A DNA stretch of 64,000 nt from the NCBI RefSeq assembly GCF_024746815.1, contig NZ_CP080525.1, forward strand, positions 1,116,001 through 1,180,000, read 5' to 3'. This document shows, in pieces, positions 51,399-60,485 of the stretch. The notes under the pieces are model-generated. The model searched no databases. It saw only the letters and a list, made by a program, of their open reading frames with translations, and was not told the DNA's origin. The position numbers were made by a program, and so were the translations under genes. Within the stretch, counting starts at the first letter, position 1, and each line of letters opens with the position of its first letter. This DNA is from Mesorhizobium sp. AR07 (lineage in GTDB: Bacteria > Pseudomonadota > Alphaproteobacteria > Rhizobiales > Rhizobiaceae).

Positions 51399-51860
51399 AT
51401 GTCGGCACTGGAATTCCCGAAAGCTCCGTCAGACAAGAAAGCGCTTGAGGAAGGCGCGGTATTCTCACCGCGCTTCGACGCTTCTGGGCTTGTCACGGTG
51501 GTCGTCACCGATGCCGAGGACGGCATGCTGTTGATGGTTGCGCATATGAATGCGCAGGCGCTGGCGCTGACGCTGGAGACAGGTATCGCCCACTACTGGT
51601 CGCGCTCGCGCAACGCGCTGTGGAAGAAGGGCGAAACCTCCGGCAATTTCCAGCACGTTGTCGAGATGCGAACCGACTGCGATCAGGATGCTTTGTGGCT
51701 GCGCGTCAAAGTGTTGGGCCACGACGCAACCTGTCACACCGGCCGGCGTTCATGCTTTTATCGGACGGTGGGGCTGGTCGAAGGCATGGGGACGCTTGCC
51801 GACGACGGCAGCAAGCCGCTGTTCGATGCCGAAAACACGTATCGGAAGCCACCAGCTTGA
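51399..51860 (+). CDS. hisI: Phosphoribosyl-AMP cyclohydrolase
   Basis: A 153-residue monofunctional HisI (no HisE phosphohydrolase domain), the third step of histidine synthesis. The family core is present: [51 protein letters not shown] and [12 protein letters not shown] with the zinc/magnesium-binding Asp and Cys residues. It follows folE by 36 bases. The rest of the his genes are not in this window. Confidence 0.95.
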   Translation: MSALEFPKAPSDKKALEEGAVFSPRFDASGLVTVVVTDAEDGMLLMVAHMNAQALALTLETGIAHYWSRSRNALWKKGETSGNFQHVVEMRTDCDQDALWLRVKVLGHDATCHTGRRSCFYRTVGLVEGMGTLADDGSKPLFDAENTYRKPPA

Positions 51861-51941
51861 ACCTTCTGCCTGACATCAACGACACAGATTCATCATTTCG
51901 ATACGGCCCGCCTGTATATTAGCCGTGGGACAAGGGAGATC

Positions 51942-52916
51942 ATGATGCTCGAGTGGGCGTCATTGCGTAACAGACCGGATGTCAGGGAGGCCAACGGCCT
52001 GTCCTCGACCAGTGGCGCATCGGAAACAAGCCCCCCGAAGAAAACAGGCATTTCGCTCGCCTTGGGCGGCGGGTGCGCGAGAGGCTGGGCCCATATCGGC
52101 GTGCTGCGCGCGCTCGACGAAGCCGGCATCGAGGTCTCGATGATAGCCGGCACCTCGATCGGCGCGCTGGTCGGCGGCTGTTATCTCTCAGGCAAACTGG
52201 ATGAGTTGGAAGAGTTCGCCCGCAGCCTGACCAGGCGGCGCATCTTCGGCCTGCTCGACCTCAATCTGCGTGGGAACGGCCTGTTCGGCGGGATGAAGCT
52301 GGACGCTCGTCTGCGCGAGCATGTAGCCGGCATTCGCTTCGAGGACCTGCCCAAGCCATTCGTCGCTGTGGCTTCCGAGATCCGCACTGGCCATGAGATC
52401 TGGCTGTCGAGCGGTTCGCTGATCACCGCCATGCGCGCCTCCTATGCGCTGCCCGGCGTGTTCGAGCCGGTGAATTGCAACGGCCGCGTGCTGGTCGACG
52501 GCGCCCTTGTCAACCCGGTACCGGTTTCGGTCTGTCGCGCCTATGAGCAGCCGCTCGTGGTGGCGGTCAATCTTCACTACGACCTGTTCGGCCGCGCCGC
52601 CGTCATCAAGCACAGCGCCGGTGAACTGGTCATCGAAAAGGATGCGCCGCGGCCCGGCCAGGTCGACACCGAGCATCATTCGCATCAGACGCGGCTCGGC
52701 ATCACCGGCGTCATGGTCGAGGCCTTCAACATCATCCAGGACCGCATCTCGCGCGCCCGGCTTGCCGGCGATCCGCCCGATATGTCGCTGCAACCGAAGC
52801 TCAGCCATATCGGCCTGACCGAATTCCACCGCGCCGACGAGGCGATCAACCTCGGCTATCAGGCAACGATGGCGCAGATAGGCGAACTGACCCGCCTGCA
52901 GTCCGTTCTCGCCTAG
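51942..52916 (+). CDS. Patatin-like phospholipase
   Basis: A 324-residue patatin-domain lipase of the RssA/NTE type. LALGGGCARGWAHIGVL is the oxyanion loop, IAGTSIGALVGG contains the G-x-S-x-G nucleophile serine, and VLVDGALVNPVPVSV contains the catalytic Asp of the Ser-Asp dyad. No signal peptide is visible, so it acts in the cytoplasm or at the inner membrane face. ATG 51942 has GGGAG upstream. Substrate unknown; such enzymes release fatty acids from phospholipids. Confidence 0.9.
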   Translation: MMLEWASLRNRPDVREANGLSSTSGASETSPPKKTGISLALGGGCARGWAHIGVLRALDEAGIEVSMIAGTSIGALVGGCYLSGKLDELEEFARSLTRRRIFGLLDLNLRGNGLFGGMKLDARLREHVAGIRFEDLPKPFVAVASEIRTGHEIWLSSGSLITAMRASYALPGVFEPVNCNGRVLVDGALVNPVPVSVCRAYEQPLVVAVNLHYDLFGRAAVIKHSAGELVIEKDAPRPGQVDTEHHSHQTRLGITGVMVEAFNIIQDRISRARLAGDPPDMSLQPKLSHIGLTEFHRADEAINLGYQATMAQIGELTRLQSVLA

Positions 52917-52996
52917 GCCTATCTGCCGTACGTCCGTCGCAGCAAGGGAGCCATGCCGCCCCGCGAAATGCCGTCTCAAATTCCACCTGCCTTGCG

Positions 52997-53025
52997 ATAA
53001 CCAATTGCAAAATGCAATTGGTTAT
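52997..53025. promoter_or_regulatory. Perfect 13-bp-arm palindrome upstream of the DHFR-like gene
   Basis: ATAACCAATTGCA (52997-53009) and TGCAATTGGTTAT (53013-53025) are exact reverse complements around AAA. The site ends 32 bases before the start of the DHFR-like gene. Its AT-rich content and short loop fit a regulator-binding site (MarR/ArsR/TetR type) better than a terminator. Confidence 0.6.
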
Positions 53026-53057
53026 GCTCGTTTGCATCAGGTGGAACGGAGGCATCA

Positions 53058-53615
53058 ATGGCCAAAATTGTCTATTCCATGCTGACGTCCCTGGACGGCT
53101 ACATCGCCGAGGCGGACGGGGACATTGGCTTGCCAGTGCCCGAGGCAGAGTTGCACCAGCACTTCAACGACATGATGAGACAGACCTCCGTCGTCCTCGC
53201 CGGACGCCGGATGTATGAGGTGATGAGCTTCTGGGACAGTCCGGATCGCGAGACCGGCGCCACGGCGGTGGAGCGGGATTTCGCCCACGCATGGCGCGAG
53301 ACACCGAAGATCGTGTTTTCGACGACGCTTCGGCAGGTCGGGCACAATGCCCGGCTGGTGAATGGCGATGTCGAGACCACGGTAGCATCCCTCAAGTCGC
53401 GGACGGATGGTCTCATCATTCTCGGCGGCGCCGATCTTGCCGCCTGTCTGGCTCGAGCCGGTCTCATCGATGAATACCGGCTCTACATGCACCCCGTCGT
53501 GCTGGGCGGCGGCAAGCCGTACTTCCAGTCCGGCCTGTCGCTGACCTTGAAGCCGCTCGGCACGGAAAGCCTTGCCCAGGGCGTGACGCTGCTGCGTTAC
53601 GCGCCGACCAGCTGA
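53058..53615 (+). CDS. Dihydrofolate reductase-like protein (RibD C-terminal family)
   Basis: A 185-residue protein with the RibD-C/DHFR fold. KIVYSMLTSLDGYIAEADGD at the N-terminus, VVLAGRRMYEVMSFW, LIILGGADLAACLARAGLID and EYRLYMHPVVLGGGKPYF are the family marks. These proteins bind NADPH, but most are not true folate enzymes. GGAGG lies before the ATG. The palindrome just upstream implies control by a dedicated repressor, not encoded in the window beside it. Confidence 0.87.
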   Translation: MAKIVYSMLTSLDGYIAEADGDIGLPVPEAELHQHFNDMMRQTSVVLAGRRMYEVMSFWDSPDRETGATAVERDFAHAWRETPKIVFSTTLRQVGHNARLVNGDVETTVASLKSRTDGLIILGGADLAACLARAGLIDEYRLYMHPVVLGGGKPYFQSGLSLTLKPLGTESLAQGVTLLRYAPTS

Positions 53616-53636
53616 GTTGCGCTGCCTCAGGAGCGA

Positions 53637-55421
53637 TTAAGCCCGCGCTGCATCGGTGATGCGAAATTGCACCGTGCGGTTGCCGTTCCAGTGATTGCCC
53701 GACAGCGAACCAGCAACATGCACCGTCTTGCCCCTGTTCTTGAACAGGAATTCGCCAAGTGCGGTATCGACGGCACGAAAGGCGATCGCCTGGATGCGGC
53801 CGCCGCTTTCCGATTGCAGTTCGACGCGGATGTGATTGGTGCCGACCGGCCGCGCGTCGGCGAGCCTATGACGCGGCAGCACAAAGACCGGTGCGGCATG
53901 CCCGGCGCCGAATGGTCCGGCCTTCTCCAACGCATCGAGCAGGCTGAGCGTCGCGCCTTCGGCGGCAAGCGCGCCGTCGATCGCCAGGCTTTCCTCGCCC
54001 TGCAGCCGGAACACATCGGCCGCCGCCCGCTCCTCGAAGAATGCCCGGAGTTCGCCGAGTTTCGCCCGCTCCACCGTGATGCCCGCAGCCATGCCGTGGC
54101 CGCCACCCCTAACGATCAGCCCGGCATCGGCGGCTTCGCGCACCAGCCGTCCAAGGTCGAAACCCGACACCGAACGGCCCGAGCCGGTGCCGGTGCCGTT
54201 GGCATTGAAGGCGATGGCGAAGGCCGGCCGCCGCGCGTGATCCTTCAATCGCGAGGCGAGCAGGCCGACAATGCCCGGATGCCAGTTGTTGCTGGCGGTG
54301 ACTATGATGGCCGGGCCGTTGCCCCCGGCAAGCTCGGCATCAGCTTCCGCACGGGCGGCCGCCAGCATCTCCTGCTCCATCAGCTGCCGTTCCTGGTTCA
54401 GCCGGTCGAGGGTCTCGGCAATGGTGCGCGCCTCGACAGGATCGTCGGTGGCAAGCAGACGGCTGCCAAGTGCGGCATCGCCGATGCGCCCGCCGGCATT
54501 GATGCGCGGGCCGATCAGATAGGCCAGATGGAAGGTGCTGATCGGCTCGCCGATGCGCGACACCCGTGCCAGTGCGGCCAGCCCCTCGTTCTTCTGCTGG
54601 CGCGCCATCTGCAGCCCCTTGACCACGAAGGCGCGGTTGACGCCGGTGAGCGGCACCACGTCGCAGACGGTGGCAAGTACGACGAGATCGAGCAGCGAAA
54701 GCAGATCCGGCGGCGTAGCATCGACTATCCGCCCGCGCAGGATCTTGGCCGTCTGGACAAGGGCGAGAAAGACCACGCCGGCGGCGCAGAGATGGCCCTG
54801 CCCGGACAGGTCGTCGTCGCGGTTCGGATTGACGACGGCAATTGCCTCCGGCAAGGCACCGCCGACCTGGTGGTGATCGAGCACGACGACATCGGCGCCG
54901 GCCGCATTGGCGGCATCGATGGAAGCGGCGCTGTTGGTGCCGCAATCGACGGTGACGATCAGCGTCGCGCCGCGCGAAACGAGTTCGCGCATGGCGTCGG
55001 GGTTGGGACCATAGCCTTCGAAAATACGGTCCGGGATGTAGATTTCCGACGGCACCGAGAAATGCGTGAGGAACCGCTTCAGCAAGGCCGACGAGGCAGC
55101 GCCGTCGACGTCGTAGTCGCCGAAGATCGCCACCTTTTCCCTGGCTATTACCGCGGCCGCGATGCGGGCCGCCGCCTTGTCCATCCCAGTCAACGACGCC
55201 GGATCCGGCAGAAGGTCGCGGATCGTCGGGTCGAGAAACCGCTCGGTCTGCTCGGCGGTGACACCGCGGCCGGCAAGCACCCGCGCCACGATGTCGGGCA
55301 CACCGTGGCCTTGCGCGATGGCGAGCGCGATCATGTCCTGCCGTTCGGTCAGCCGGTGCTCCCAGGAAACCCCGGTAGCCGATTGCCTGACATCGAGGAA
55401 GAGGCGTTTTGCGCCGGTCAT
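53637..55421 (-). CDS. recJ: Single-stranded-DNA-specific exonuclease RecJ
   Basis: A 594-residue 5'-3' single-strand exonuclease for recombination and mismatch repair. DHH-family motifs are present: VAIFGDYDVDGAASSALLKR, TLIVTVDCGTNS, ADVVVLDHHQVGG, VVLATVCDVVPLTG, and in the DHHA1 domain GGHGMAAGITVERA. The C-terminal OB domain ends the protein. ATG 55421 is chosen; the frame is open upstream through repeat A copy 5, but that extension has no family match. Confidence 0.93.
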   Translation of the reverse strand: MTGAKRLFLDVRQSATGVSWEHRLTERQDMIALAIAQGHGVPDIVARVLAGRGVTAEQTERFLDPTIRDLLPDPASLTGMDKAAARIAAAVIAREKVAIFGDYDVDGAASSALLKRFLTHFSVPSEIYIPDRIFEGYGPNPDAMRELVSRGATLIVTVDCGTNSAASIDAANAAGADVVVLDHHQVGGALPEAIAVVNPNRDDDLSGQGHLCAAGVVFLALVQTAKILRGRIVDATPPDLLSLLDLVVLATVCDVVPLTGVNRAFVVKGLQMARQQKNEGLAALARVSRIGEPISTFHLAYLIGPRINAGGRIGDAALGSRLLATDDPVEARTIAETLDRLNQERQLMEQEMLAAARAEADAELAGGNGPAIIVTASNNWHPGIVGLLASRLKDHARRPAFAIAFNANGTGTGSGRSVSGFDLGRLVREAADAGLIVRGGGHGMAAGITVERAKLGELRAFFEERAAADVFRLQGEESLAIDGALAAEGATLSLLDALEKAGPFGAGHAAPVFVLPRHRLADARPVGTNHIRVELQSESGGRIQAIAFRAVDTALGEFLFKNRGKTVHVAGSLSGNHWNGNRTVQFRITDAARA

Positions 55422-55454
55422 GCGGTTTGCCAACTCATGGTTGGCCGCAGGATA

Positions 55455-55547
55455 ATGCATGTCGCTCAAAAACGTGCAGCGGTTTTGGGACAACGACATG
55501 CACAAAGAACAACCTAAAGCGCGTCGCGTGAGCGCGACGCGCTTTAG
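55455..55547. repeat. Family A palindromic repeat, copy 5, with tail hairpin
   Basis: ATGCATGTCG at 55455 pairs with CGACATGCAC ending at 55503, around GCTCAAAAA facing TTTTGGG. The tail hairpin is CTAAAGCGCGTCGCG (55514-55528) against CGCGACGCGCTTTAG (55533-55547), 15 perfect pairs with a TGAG loop. It lies just upstream of recJ and downstream of the DUF6434 gene, all on the minus strand. Confidence 0.87.
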
Positions 55548-55601
55548 AGCAAAGGCCGGCAAAGCCAAGCGGGTCGCGATGATGCGCCGTCACGGAAGAT
55601 T

Positions 55602-55835
55602 TCAAGAAAACGACGCTTTCCGCTTTTCAGCCTGGCGCCGACGCCATTCGTCGGCCGCATCCCCCATCGTCTTCTCCGCACCGTCCTTGAGCCAGCCCAT
55701 GAAAGGCCGGTCGAACCTGAACGCGTCGCCGCATTCGCGGGTGAAAAAGCGGCGCACGTTCTGGGTGTTGCGATAGGATTTCGTGATGGCGGTGGCGCGC
55801 GAAATCGCATCCGCGTGCCAGTCGAACGGTTTCAT
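55602..55835 (-). CDS. DUF6434-like small protein
   Basis: A 77-residue protein. FDWHADAISRATAITKSYRN followed by TQNVRRFFTRECGDAFRFDR and FMGWLKDGAEKTMGDAADEW matches the DUF6434/SAP-associated domain as I remember it. Function unknown. ATG 55835 has AAGGA upstream. It lies between the family A tail hairpin and glpX. Confidence 0.72.
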   Translation of the reverse strand: MKPFDWHADAISRATAITKSYRNTQNVRRFFTRECGDAFRFDRPFMGWLKDGAEKTMGDAADEWRRRQAEKRKASFS

Positions 55836-55930
55836 CGTCAAATCCTTGCGGCCGCATCATCGGATGCAGCCACAGGGCTAACAACTACGATGCCGGTCCG
55901 CAAGCACACAAGCCAACAACAGGTGTGAAC

Positions 55931-56914
55931 CTAGAACTTATCCAGATCCTGATGGCGTGCCTTGATCTCGCGCACTGTCCGCGACGACGAGCGCAGCACG
56001 ATCGTGTGGGTGGTGATGTAGTTGCGGCCGAACTTGACGCCTGCCAGCATATTGCCGTCGGTGACACCGGTGGCGGCGAACAGCACGTCGCCGCGAGCCA
56101 TGTCTTCCGCGTGGTAGACCCGCTTCGGATTGGAAATGCCCATCTTGGCGGCGCGTGCGACCTTTTCCGGCGTATCGAGGATCAGCCGGCCCTGCATCTG
56201 GCCGCCGGTGCAACGCAAAGCCGCCGCGGCCAGCACGCCCTCCGGTGCGCCGCCGGTGCCGAGATAGATGTCGATGCCGGTTTCTTCCGGGTCCGTGGTG
56301 TGGATGACGCCGGCGACATCGCCGTCGCCGATCAGCCGGATCGCCGCGCCCGTGGCGCGCACGGCATCGATCAGCTTGCCGTGGCGTGGCCGGTCGAGGA
56401 TACAGGTGGTGATGTCTGACACCGCGACGCCCTTGGCGCGGGCGAGGCTGGCGATGTTTTCGGCTGGCGAGGCATCGATATCGATGACGCCGTTGGCATA
56501 GCCCGGGCCGATGGCGATCTTGTCCATGTAGACGTCGGGCGCAAACAGCAGGCTGCCCTTCTCGGCGATCGCGATGACGGCGAGCGCATTGGGCAGGTTC
56601 TTGGCGCAGATCGTCGTGCCTTCGAGCGGATCGAGTGCGATATCGACCGCCGGACCTTTGCCCGAACCGACTTCCTCACCGATATAGAGCATCGGCGCTT
56701 CGTCCCGCTCGCCCTCGCCGATCACCACCGTGCCCTTGATCGCAAGCCGGTTGAGCTCCTGGCGCATGGCATCGACTGCGACCTGGTCGGCCGCCTTTTC
56801 GTCGCCGCGCCCGCGCAGCCGGGCGGCCGCGACGGCGGCCCGTTCGGTGACGCGCACCAGTTCCATGGTGAGTATCCGGTCAAGGCCGGCGACAATGTTC
56901 TGGGCCACATTCAT
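55931..56914 (-). CDS. glpX: Class II fructose-1,6-bisphosphatase
   Basis: A 327-residue GlpX enzyme for gluconeogenesis, hydrolysing fructose 1,6-bisphosphate. KGTVVIGEGERDEAPMLYIG carries the metal-binding acidic residues, VDIALDPLEGTTICAKN the inositol-phosphatase-like signature, and YLGTGGAPEGVLAAAALRC the substrate loop. ATG 56914 is supported by GAGGAA. Some rhizobial relatives also act on sedoheptulose bisphosphate. It is convergent with nothing; the next genes on this strand are small proteins. Confidence 0.93.
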   Translation of the reverse strand: MNVAQNIVAGLDRILTMELVRVTERAAVAAARLRGRGDEKAADQVAVDAMRQELNRLAIKGTVVIGEGERDEAPMLYIGEEVGSGKGPAVDIALDPLEGTTICAKNLPNALAVIAIAEKGSLLFAPDVYMDKIAIGPGYANGVIDIDASPAENIASLARAKGVAVSDITTCILDRPRHGKLIDAVRATGAAIRLIGDGDVAGVIHTTDPEETGIDIYLGTGGAPEGVLAAAALRCTGGQMQGRLILDTPEKVARAAKMGISNPKRVYHAEDMARGDVLFAATGVTDGNMLAGVKFGRNYITTHTIVLRSSSRTVREIKARHQDLDKF

Positions 56915-57060
56915 CTGGCAATTTCCTCGTTGACATGCCGCCTCCCGCCGGAGGCGCGCCTGTTTTGTCAAACGAGCATGACAACGGCAAGACCTGCCGA
57001 GAGTTTTATCGAAAGGTCAGCAATATCAATCGATTAAACCGTATTCTTGAAACGGAGCCG

Positions 57061-57082
57061 GCCCGGTCGAAAAGGACCGGGC
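57061..57082. terminator. Hairpin between the small membrane protein and glpX
   Basis: GCCCGGTC (57061-57068) pairs with GACCGGGC (57075-57082) around GAAAAG. It lies 33 bases after the stop of the small membrane gene on the minus strand. The T-run after it is weak, so this may be an attenuated or factor-assisted end. Confidence 0.45.
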
Positions 57083-57115
57083 GGCTTGAAAAGTGAAAAT
57101 CACGCCCTTCGTGGC

Positions 57116-57283
57116 CTAGAAAACCGCGAGATATTTGAGCAGTGAAATGATGCCGATGATGATGACGATGATCTGGGCGATCTGCCGCATCCGGGCGTCG
57201 AGCGGCAGACGCTGAACCAGATAGAGGACGAGGATGATGACGAGGAATGTGATCAGGATGCCGATCAACATGGATGAAGCCAT
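57116..57283 (-). CDS. Small two-helix membrane protein (Thivi_2564-like)
   Basis: A 55-residue hydrophobic protein with two membrane helices (LIGILITFLVIILVLYLV, about 5-22, and IAQIIVIIIGIISLLKYLAV, about 34-53) joined by a short polar loop (QRLPLDARMRQ). This matches the Thivi_2564 family as I remember it. Function unknown. ATG 57283 is preceded by AAGGAGGG, a very strong ribosome site. Confidence 0.75.
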   Translation of the reverse strand: MASSMLIGILITFLVIILVLYLVQRLPLDARMRQIAQIIVIIIGIISLLKYLAVF

Positions 57284-57322
57284 AGTGCCCTCCTTAAAAT
57301 GATGTGCTGACAGCAGCAAAAT

Positions 57323-57341
57323 GAGCCGGCAAGGCCGGCTC
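57323..57341 (-). terminator. Terminator after the DUF883-like gene
   Basis: GAGCCGGC (57323-57330) pairs with GCCGGCTC (57334-57341) with an AAG loop. On the minus strand it is followed by ATTTTGCTG. It lies 14 bases after the stop codon of the upstream gene. Confidence 0.6.
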
Positions 57342-57354
57342 CATCACGGCGCGG

Positions 57355-57711
57355 TCAATACCAGCGGCGCGAGCTGTCGTTCATCGACTGGCCAATGGCG
57401 AGGCCGGCCAGAAAGCCGAGCAAACCGATCACGCCAACCACGGCCGTCGTCGTGCCGGGATTTTCGCGCGCCACTTCCGACACCGCATGGGCCTGCGTAC
57501 GCAACTGCTGCGCGGTTCGCGACGCGCGGGCCGCGGCTGTGTCATAGAATTCGGAAGCCTGCTCGCTGGCATCATCGAGCATTTCCGCACCCCGCGCCGA
57601 AATGCTCTTGTTGATCTTGGTGATCTCTTTGCGCAGTTCGGCGATCTGCTTTTCCAGCGTCTTCTGGATGTCGTCGATATGCGGGACGTCGGACTTGTTG
57701 GTATCGGCCAT
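57355..57711 (-). CDS. DUF883/ElaB-like membrane-anchored protein
   Basis: A 118-residue protein. The first 85 residues form a polar helix with coiled-coil character (DIQKTLEKQIAELRKEITKI, TAAARASRTAQQLRTQAHAV). It ends in a single membrane helix (TTTAVVGVIGLLGFLAGLAI) and a short tail (SSRRWY). This layout is that of YqjD/ElaB (DUF883) proteins, which anchor to the membrane and bind ribosomes in stationary phase in E. coli. ATG 57711 has AGAGGAG upstream. Confidence 0.75.
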   Translation of the reverse strand: MADTNKSDVPHIDDIQKTLEKQIAELRKEITKINKSISARGAEMLDDASEQASEFYDTAAARASRTAQQLRTQAHAVSEVARENPGTTTAVVGVIGLLGFLAGLAIGQSMNDSSRRWY

Positions 57712-57847
57712 GAAGCGGCTCCTCTGGTTGCTGACCAAGAGAACGGCGCCGACACGAATTCGTTCCGGTCGATCGTGGCTGCCTGCCATCGGACCGACGC
57801 GCAACACCGGCGGGATTCTTGCCCCGCGCGGCAACCAGAAGGGAAAG

Positions 57848-59161
57848 CTACCCTGCCCGCTCGATGCGGATGACCTGCGGCTTGTCTGTCAGATGGCCGT
57901 CCTTGGTGATGCCGTCGACGGCCTTGCGCACGGCGGCCTCGGTCGTCTCGTGCGTCACCAGGATCACCGTCTTCTGCGCCTCGGCCTCGCCATTGACCGC
58001 GTGCTGGACGATCGATTCCAGCGAAATGTCGTTGTCGGCCATGCGTTTGGCGATTGCGGCAAAGACGCCGATGCGGTCATGCACGGTCAGCCGGATGAAG
58101 TAGCCGCCGGCATGGCTGCGCATCTGCGCCTTCTTGTAGGGTTTCAGCTCCTTCGCCGGCCGGCCGAAGACCGGGCCGTGCTGGAAGCCGGGGCGGCTCT
58201 TGGCGATGTCGGCAATGTCGCCGATGACCGCCGAGGCGGTGGCGTTGCCGCCGGCACCGGGGCCGGAGAGCAGCAATTCGCCCAATATGTCGGTCTCGAT
58301 CGCCACCGCATTGGTGACGCCGTGCACCTGCGCGATGACCGAGGCCGTCGGCACCATGGTCGGGTGCACGCGCTGCTCGATGCCGCTCTCGGTGCGCTGC
58401 GCGACGCCCAGCAGCTTGATCCGGTAGCCGAGGTCGCCGGCCGCGCGGATGTCGGCCTGGGTGATGTTGGAAATGCCTTCCATATAGATGTCGTTGGCGG
58501 CGATCCTGGTGCCGAAGGCAAGGCTGGTCAGGATCGACAGCTTGTGCGCGGTGTCGTGGCCCTCGATGTCGAAGGTCGGATCGGCCTCGGCGTAACCCAG
58601 CCGCTGCGCATCCTTCAGGCAGGCGTCGAAGGAGATGCCCTCGGCCTCCATGCGCGTCAGGATATAGTTGCAGGTGCCATTGAGAATGCCGAACACGCGG
58701 GTGACCGAATTGCCGGCCATCGCCTCGCGCATCGTCTTGATGACCGGGATGCCGCCGGCAACCGCCGCTTCGTAGTTGAGCAGCACGCCGCGCTTCTCGG
58801 CGGCCTCGGCCAGCGCCACGCCATGCTTGGCCAGCAGCGCCTTGTTGGCGGTGACGACGTGGCGACCGGCCTCCAGCGCCGCCTTCACCGCGGCGCGCGC
58901 CGGCCCCTCGTCGCCGCCGATCAGTTCGACCAGCACATCGATATCGGCGGTCTGCGCCATCTTGACCGGATCGTCGAACCACTTTGCCGAACTGACATCG
59001 ACGCCACGATCGCGTTTCTGGTCGCGCGCCGAAACCGCGGTGACGATGATGTCGCGCCCGCACTGGCGGGTCAGTTCCGCCGCCTTGTCGCGCAGCACCC
59101 GCGCCACCGACGCGCCAACCGTACCGAGGCCGGCAATTCCAACACGCAGTGCTTCAGCCAT
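57848..59161 (-). CDS. hom: Homoserine dehydrogenase
   Basis: A 437-residue enzyme that reduces aspartate semialdehyde to homoserine for threonine and methionine synthesis. GIAGLGTVGASVARVL is the NAD(P)-binding loop; VTANKALLAKHG and VFGILNGTCNYILTRMEAEG are the catalytic marks, with KDAQRLGYAEADPTFDIEG following. A C-terminal ACT domain (FIRLTVHDRIGVFAAIAKRM) should respond to threonine. It follows the aminotransferase gene on the same strand by 46 bases, a likely amino-acid operon. Confidence 0.94.
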   Translation of the reverse strand: MAEALRVGIAGLGTVGASVARVLRDKAAELTRQCGRDIIVTAVSARDQKRDRGVDVSSAKWFDDPVKMAQTADIDVLVELIGGDEGPARAAVKAALEAGRHVVTANKALLAKHGVALAEAAEKRGVLLNYEAAVAGGIPVIKTMREAMAGNSVTRVFGILNGTCNYILTRMEAEGISFDACLKDAQRLGYAEADPTFDIEGHDTAHKLSILTSLAFGTRIAANDIYMEGISNITQADIRAAGDLGYRIKLLGVAQRTESGIEQRVHPTMVPTASVIAQVHGVTNAVAIETDILGELLLSGPGAGGNATASAVIGDIADIAKSRPGFQHGPVFGRPAKELKPYKKAQMRSHAGGYFIRLTVHDRIGVFAAIAKRMADNDISLESIVQHAVNGEAEAQKTVILVTHETTEAAVRKAVDGITKDGHLTDKPQVIRIERAG

Positions 59162-59207
59162 AGAAGGCGACGTCCCTCAAATCAGATCGAAATTGTCCGC
59201 GGCAGGC

Positions 59208-60425
59208 TTACCGGTGAGCGGAAAGCGGCACCACATTGTTGGGTTGCTTGGCACTGGCCGACAGGAAGCGCTTGATGTTGCGCGCCGCCTGCCGGATCCG
59301 GTGCTCGTTCTCGACCAGCGCCAGGCGCACGAAATTGTCGCCATGTTCGCCGAAGCCGACACCCGGCGCCACCGCCACGTCGGCATGCTCGATAAGCAGC
59401 TTGGAGAATTCGAGCGAGCCGAGATGCCGGAACGGCTCCGGGATCGGCGCCCAGGCGAACATCGATGCGGCCGGCGCCGGAATGGTCCAGCCGGCGCGGC
59501 CGAAGGCATCGACCATCACGTCGCGGCGCTTGTGGTAGATGTCGCGCACTTCGGCGATGTCGGCGCCGTCGCCGTTGAGCGCGTGTGCCGCCGCCACCTG
59601 GATCGGCGTGAAGGCGCCATAATCGAGATAGGATTTCACCCGCGTCAGCGCCGAGATCAGCCGCTCGTTGCCGACGGCAAAGCCCATGCGCCAGCCGGGC
59701 ATGGAGAAGGTCTTCGACATCGAGGTGAACTCGACGCAGACGTCGATGGCGCCTGGCACCTGCAGCACCGAGGGCGGCGGATTGCCGTCGAAATAAATCT
59801 CGGAATAGGCAAGGTCGGACAGGATGATGATGTCGTTCTTCTTGGCGAAGGCGACCACGTCCTTGTAGAAATCGAGCGAAGCGACCAGCGCCGTCGGGTT
59901 CGACGGATAGTTGAGGATCAGCGCCAGCGGCTTCGGGATCGAATGGCGCACGCCGCGCTCGAGCGCCGGGATGAAGCCGTCATCCGGCTCCACCTGCAGC
60001 GAGCGGATGACGCCGCCCGACATGATGAAGCCGAAGGCATGGATCGGATAGGTCGGATTGGGGCACAGGATCACGTCGCCCGGGGCGGTGATCGCCTGCG
60101 CCATGTTGGCGAAGCCTTCCTTCGAACCCAGCGTCGCCACCACTTGCGTGTCCGGATTGAGCTTCACGCCGAAGCGGCGGGCATAATAGGCGGCCTGGGC
60201 GCGACGCAGGCCCGGAATGCCGCGCGACGAGGAATAGCGATGCGTGCGCGGATCGCGCACGACCTCGCACAGTTTGTCGACGATGGCCTTCGGCGTCGGC
60301 AGATCCGGATTGCCCATGCCAAGATCGATGATGTCGGCGCCGCGCGAACGGGCGCTGGCCTTGAGCCGGTTGACCTGCTCGAAGACGTAAGGCGGAAGCC
60401 GGCGAACCTTGTGAAATTCTTCCAT
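59208..60425 (-). CDS. Class I/II aminotransferase (LL-diaminopimelate/AlaC-like)
   Basis: A 405-residue PLP enzyme. IIDLGMGNPDLPTPKAIVDK, NYPSNPTALVASLDFYKDVV, the SDLAYSEIYFDG aspartate contact, and TSMSKTFSMPGWRMGFAVGN with the PLP lysine are clear. The overall sequence resembles rhizobial proteins annotated as LL-diaminopimelate aminotransferase or AlaC. The first would feed lysine and cell-wall synthesis; the second makes alanine. The choice is not decided by sequence alone. It stands just upstream of hom. Confidence 0.87.
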   Translation of the reverse strand: MEEFHKVRRLPPYVFEQVNRLKASARSRGADIIDLGMGNPDLPTPKAIVDKLCEVVRDPRTHRYSSSRGIPGLRRAQAAYYARRFGVKLNPDTQVVATLGSKEGFANMAQAITAPGDVILCPNPTYPIHAFGFIMSGGVIRSLQVEPDDGFIPALERGVRHSIPKPLALILNYPSNPTALVASLDFYKDVVAFAKKNDIIILSDLAYSEIYFDGNPPPSVLQVPGAIDVCVEFTSMSKTFSMPGWRMGFAVGNERLISALTRVKSYLDYGAFTPIQVAAAHALNGDGADIAEVRDIYHKRRDVMVDAFGRAGWTIPAPAASMFAWAPIPEPFRHLGSLEFSKLLIEHADVAVAPGVGFGEHGDNFVRLALVENEHRIRQAARNIKRFLSASAKQPNNVVPLSAHR

Positions 60426-60485
60426 GACAGTTCCAGACAGCAGAGGGGCCTAGATATTCAAAGACGTTGGGCGCGCGCTATATAC

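Noticed and set aside
53667..55517. A 616-codon plus-strand frame opposite recJ
   Set aside because: RecJ is complete and conserved on the minus strand; the plus-strand frame has no recognisable domain.
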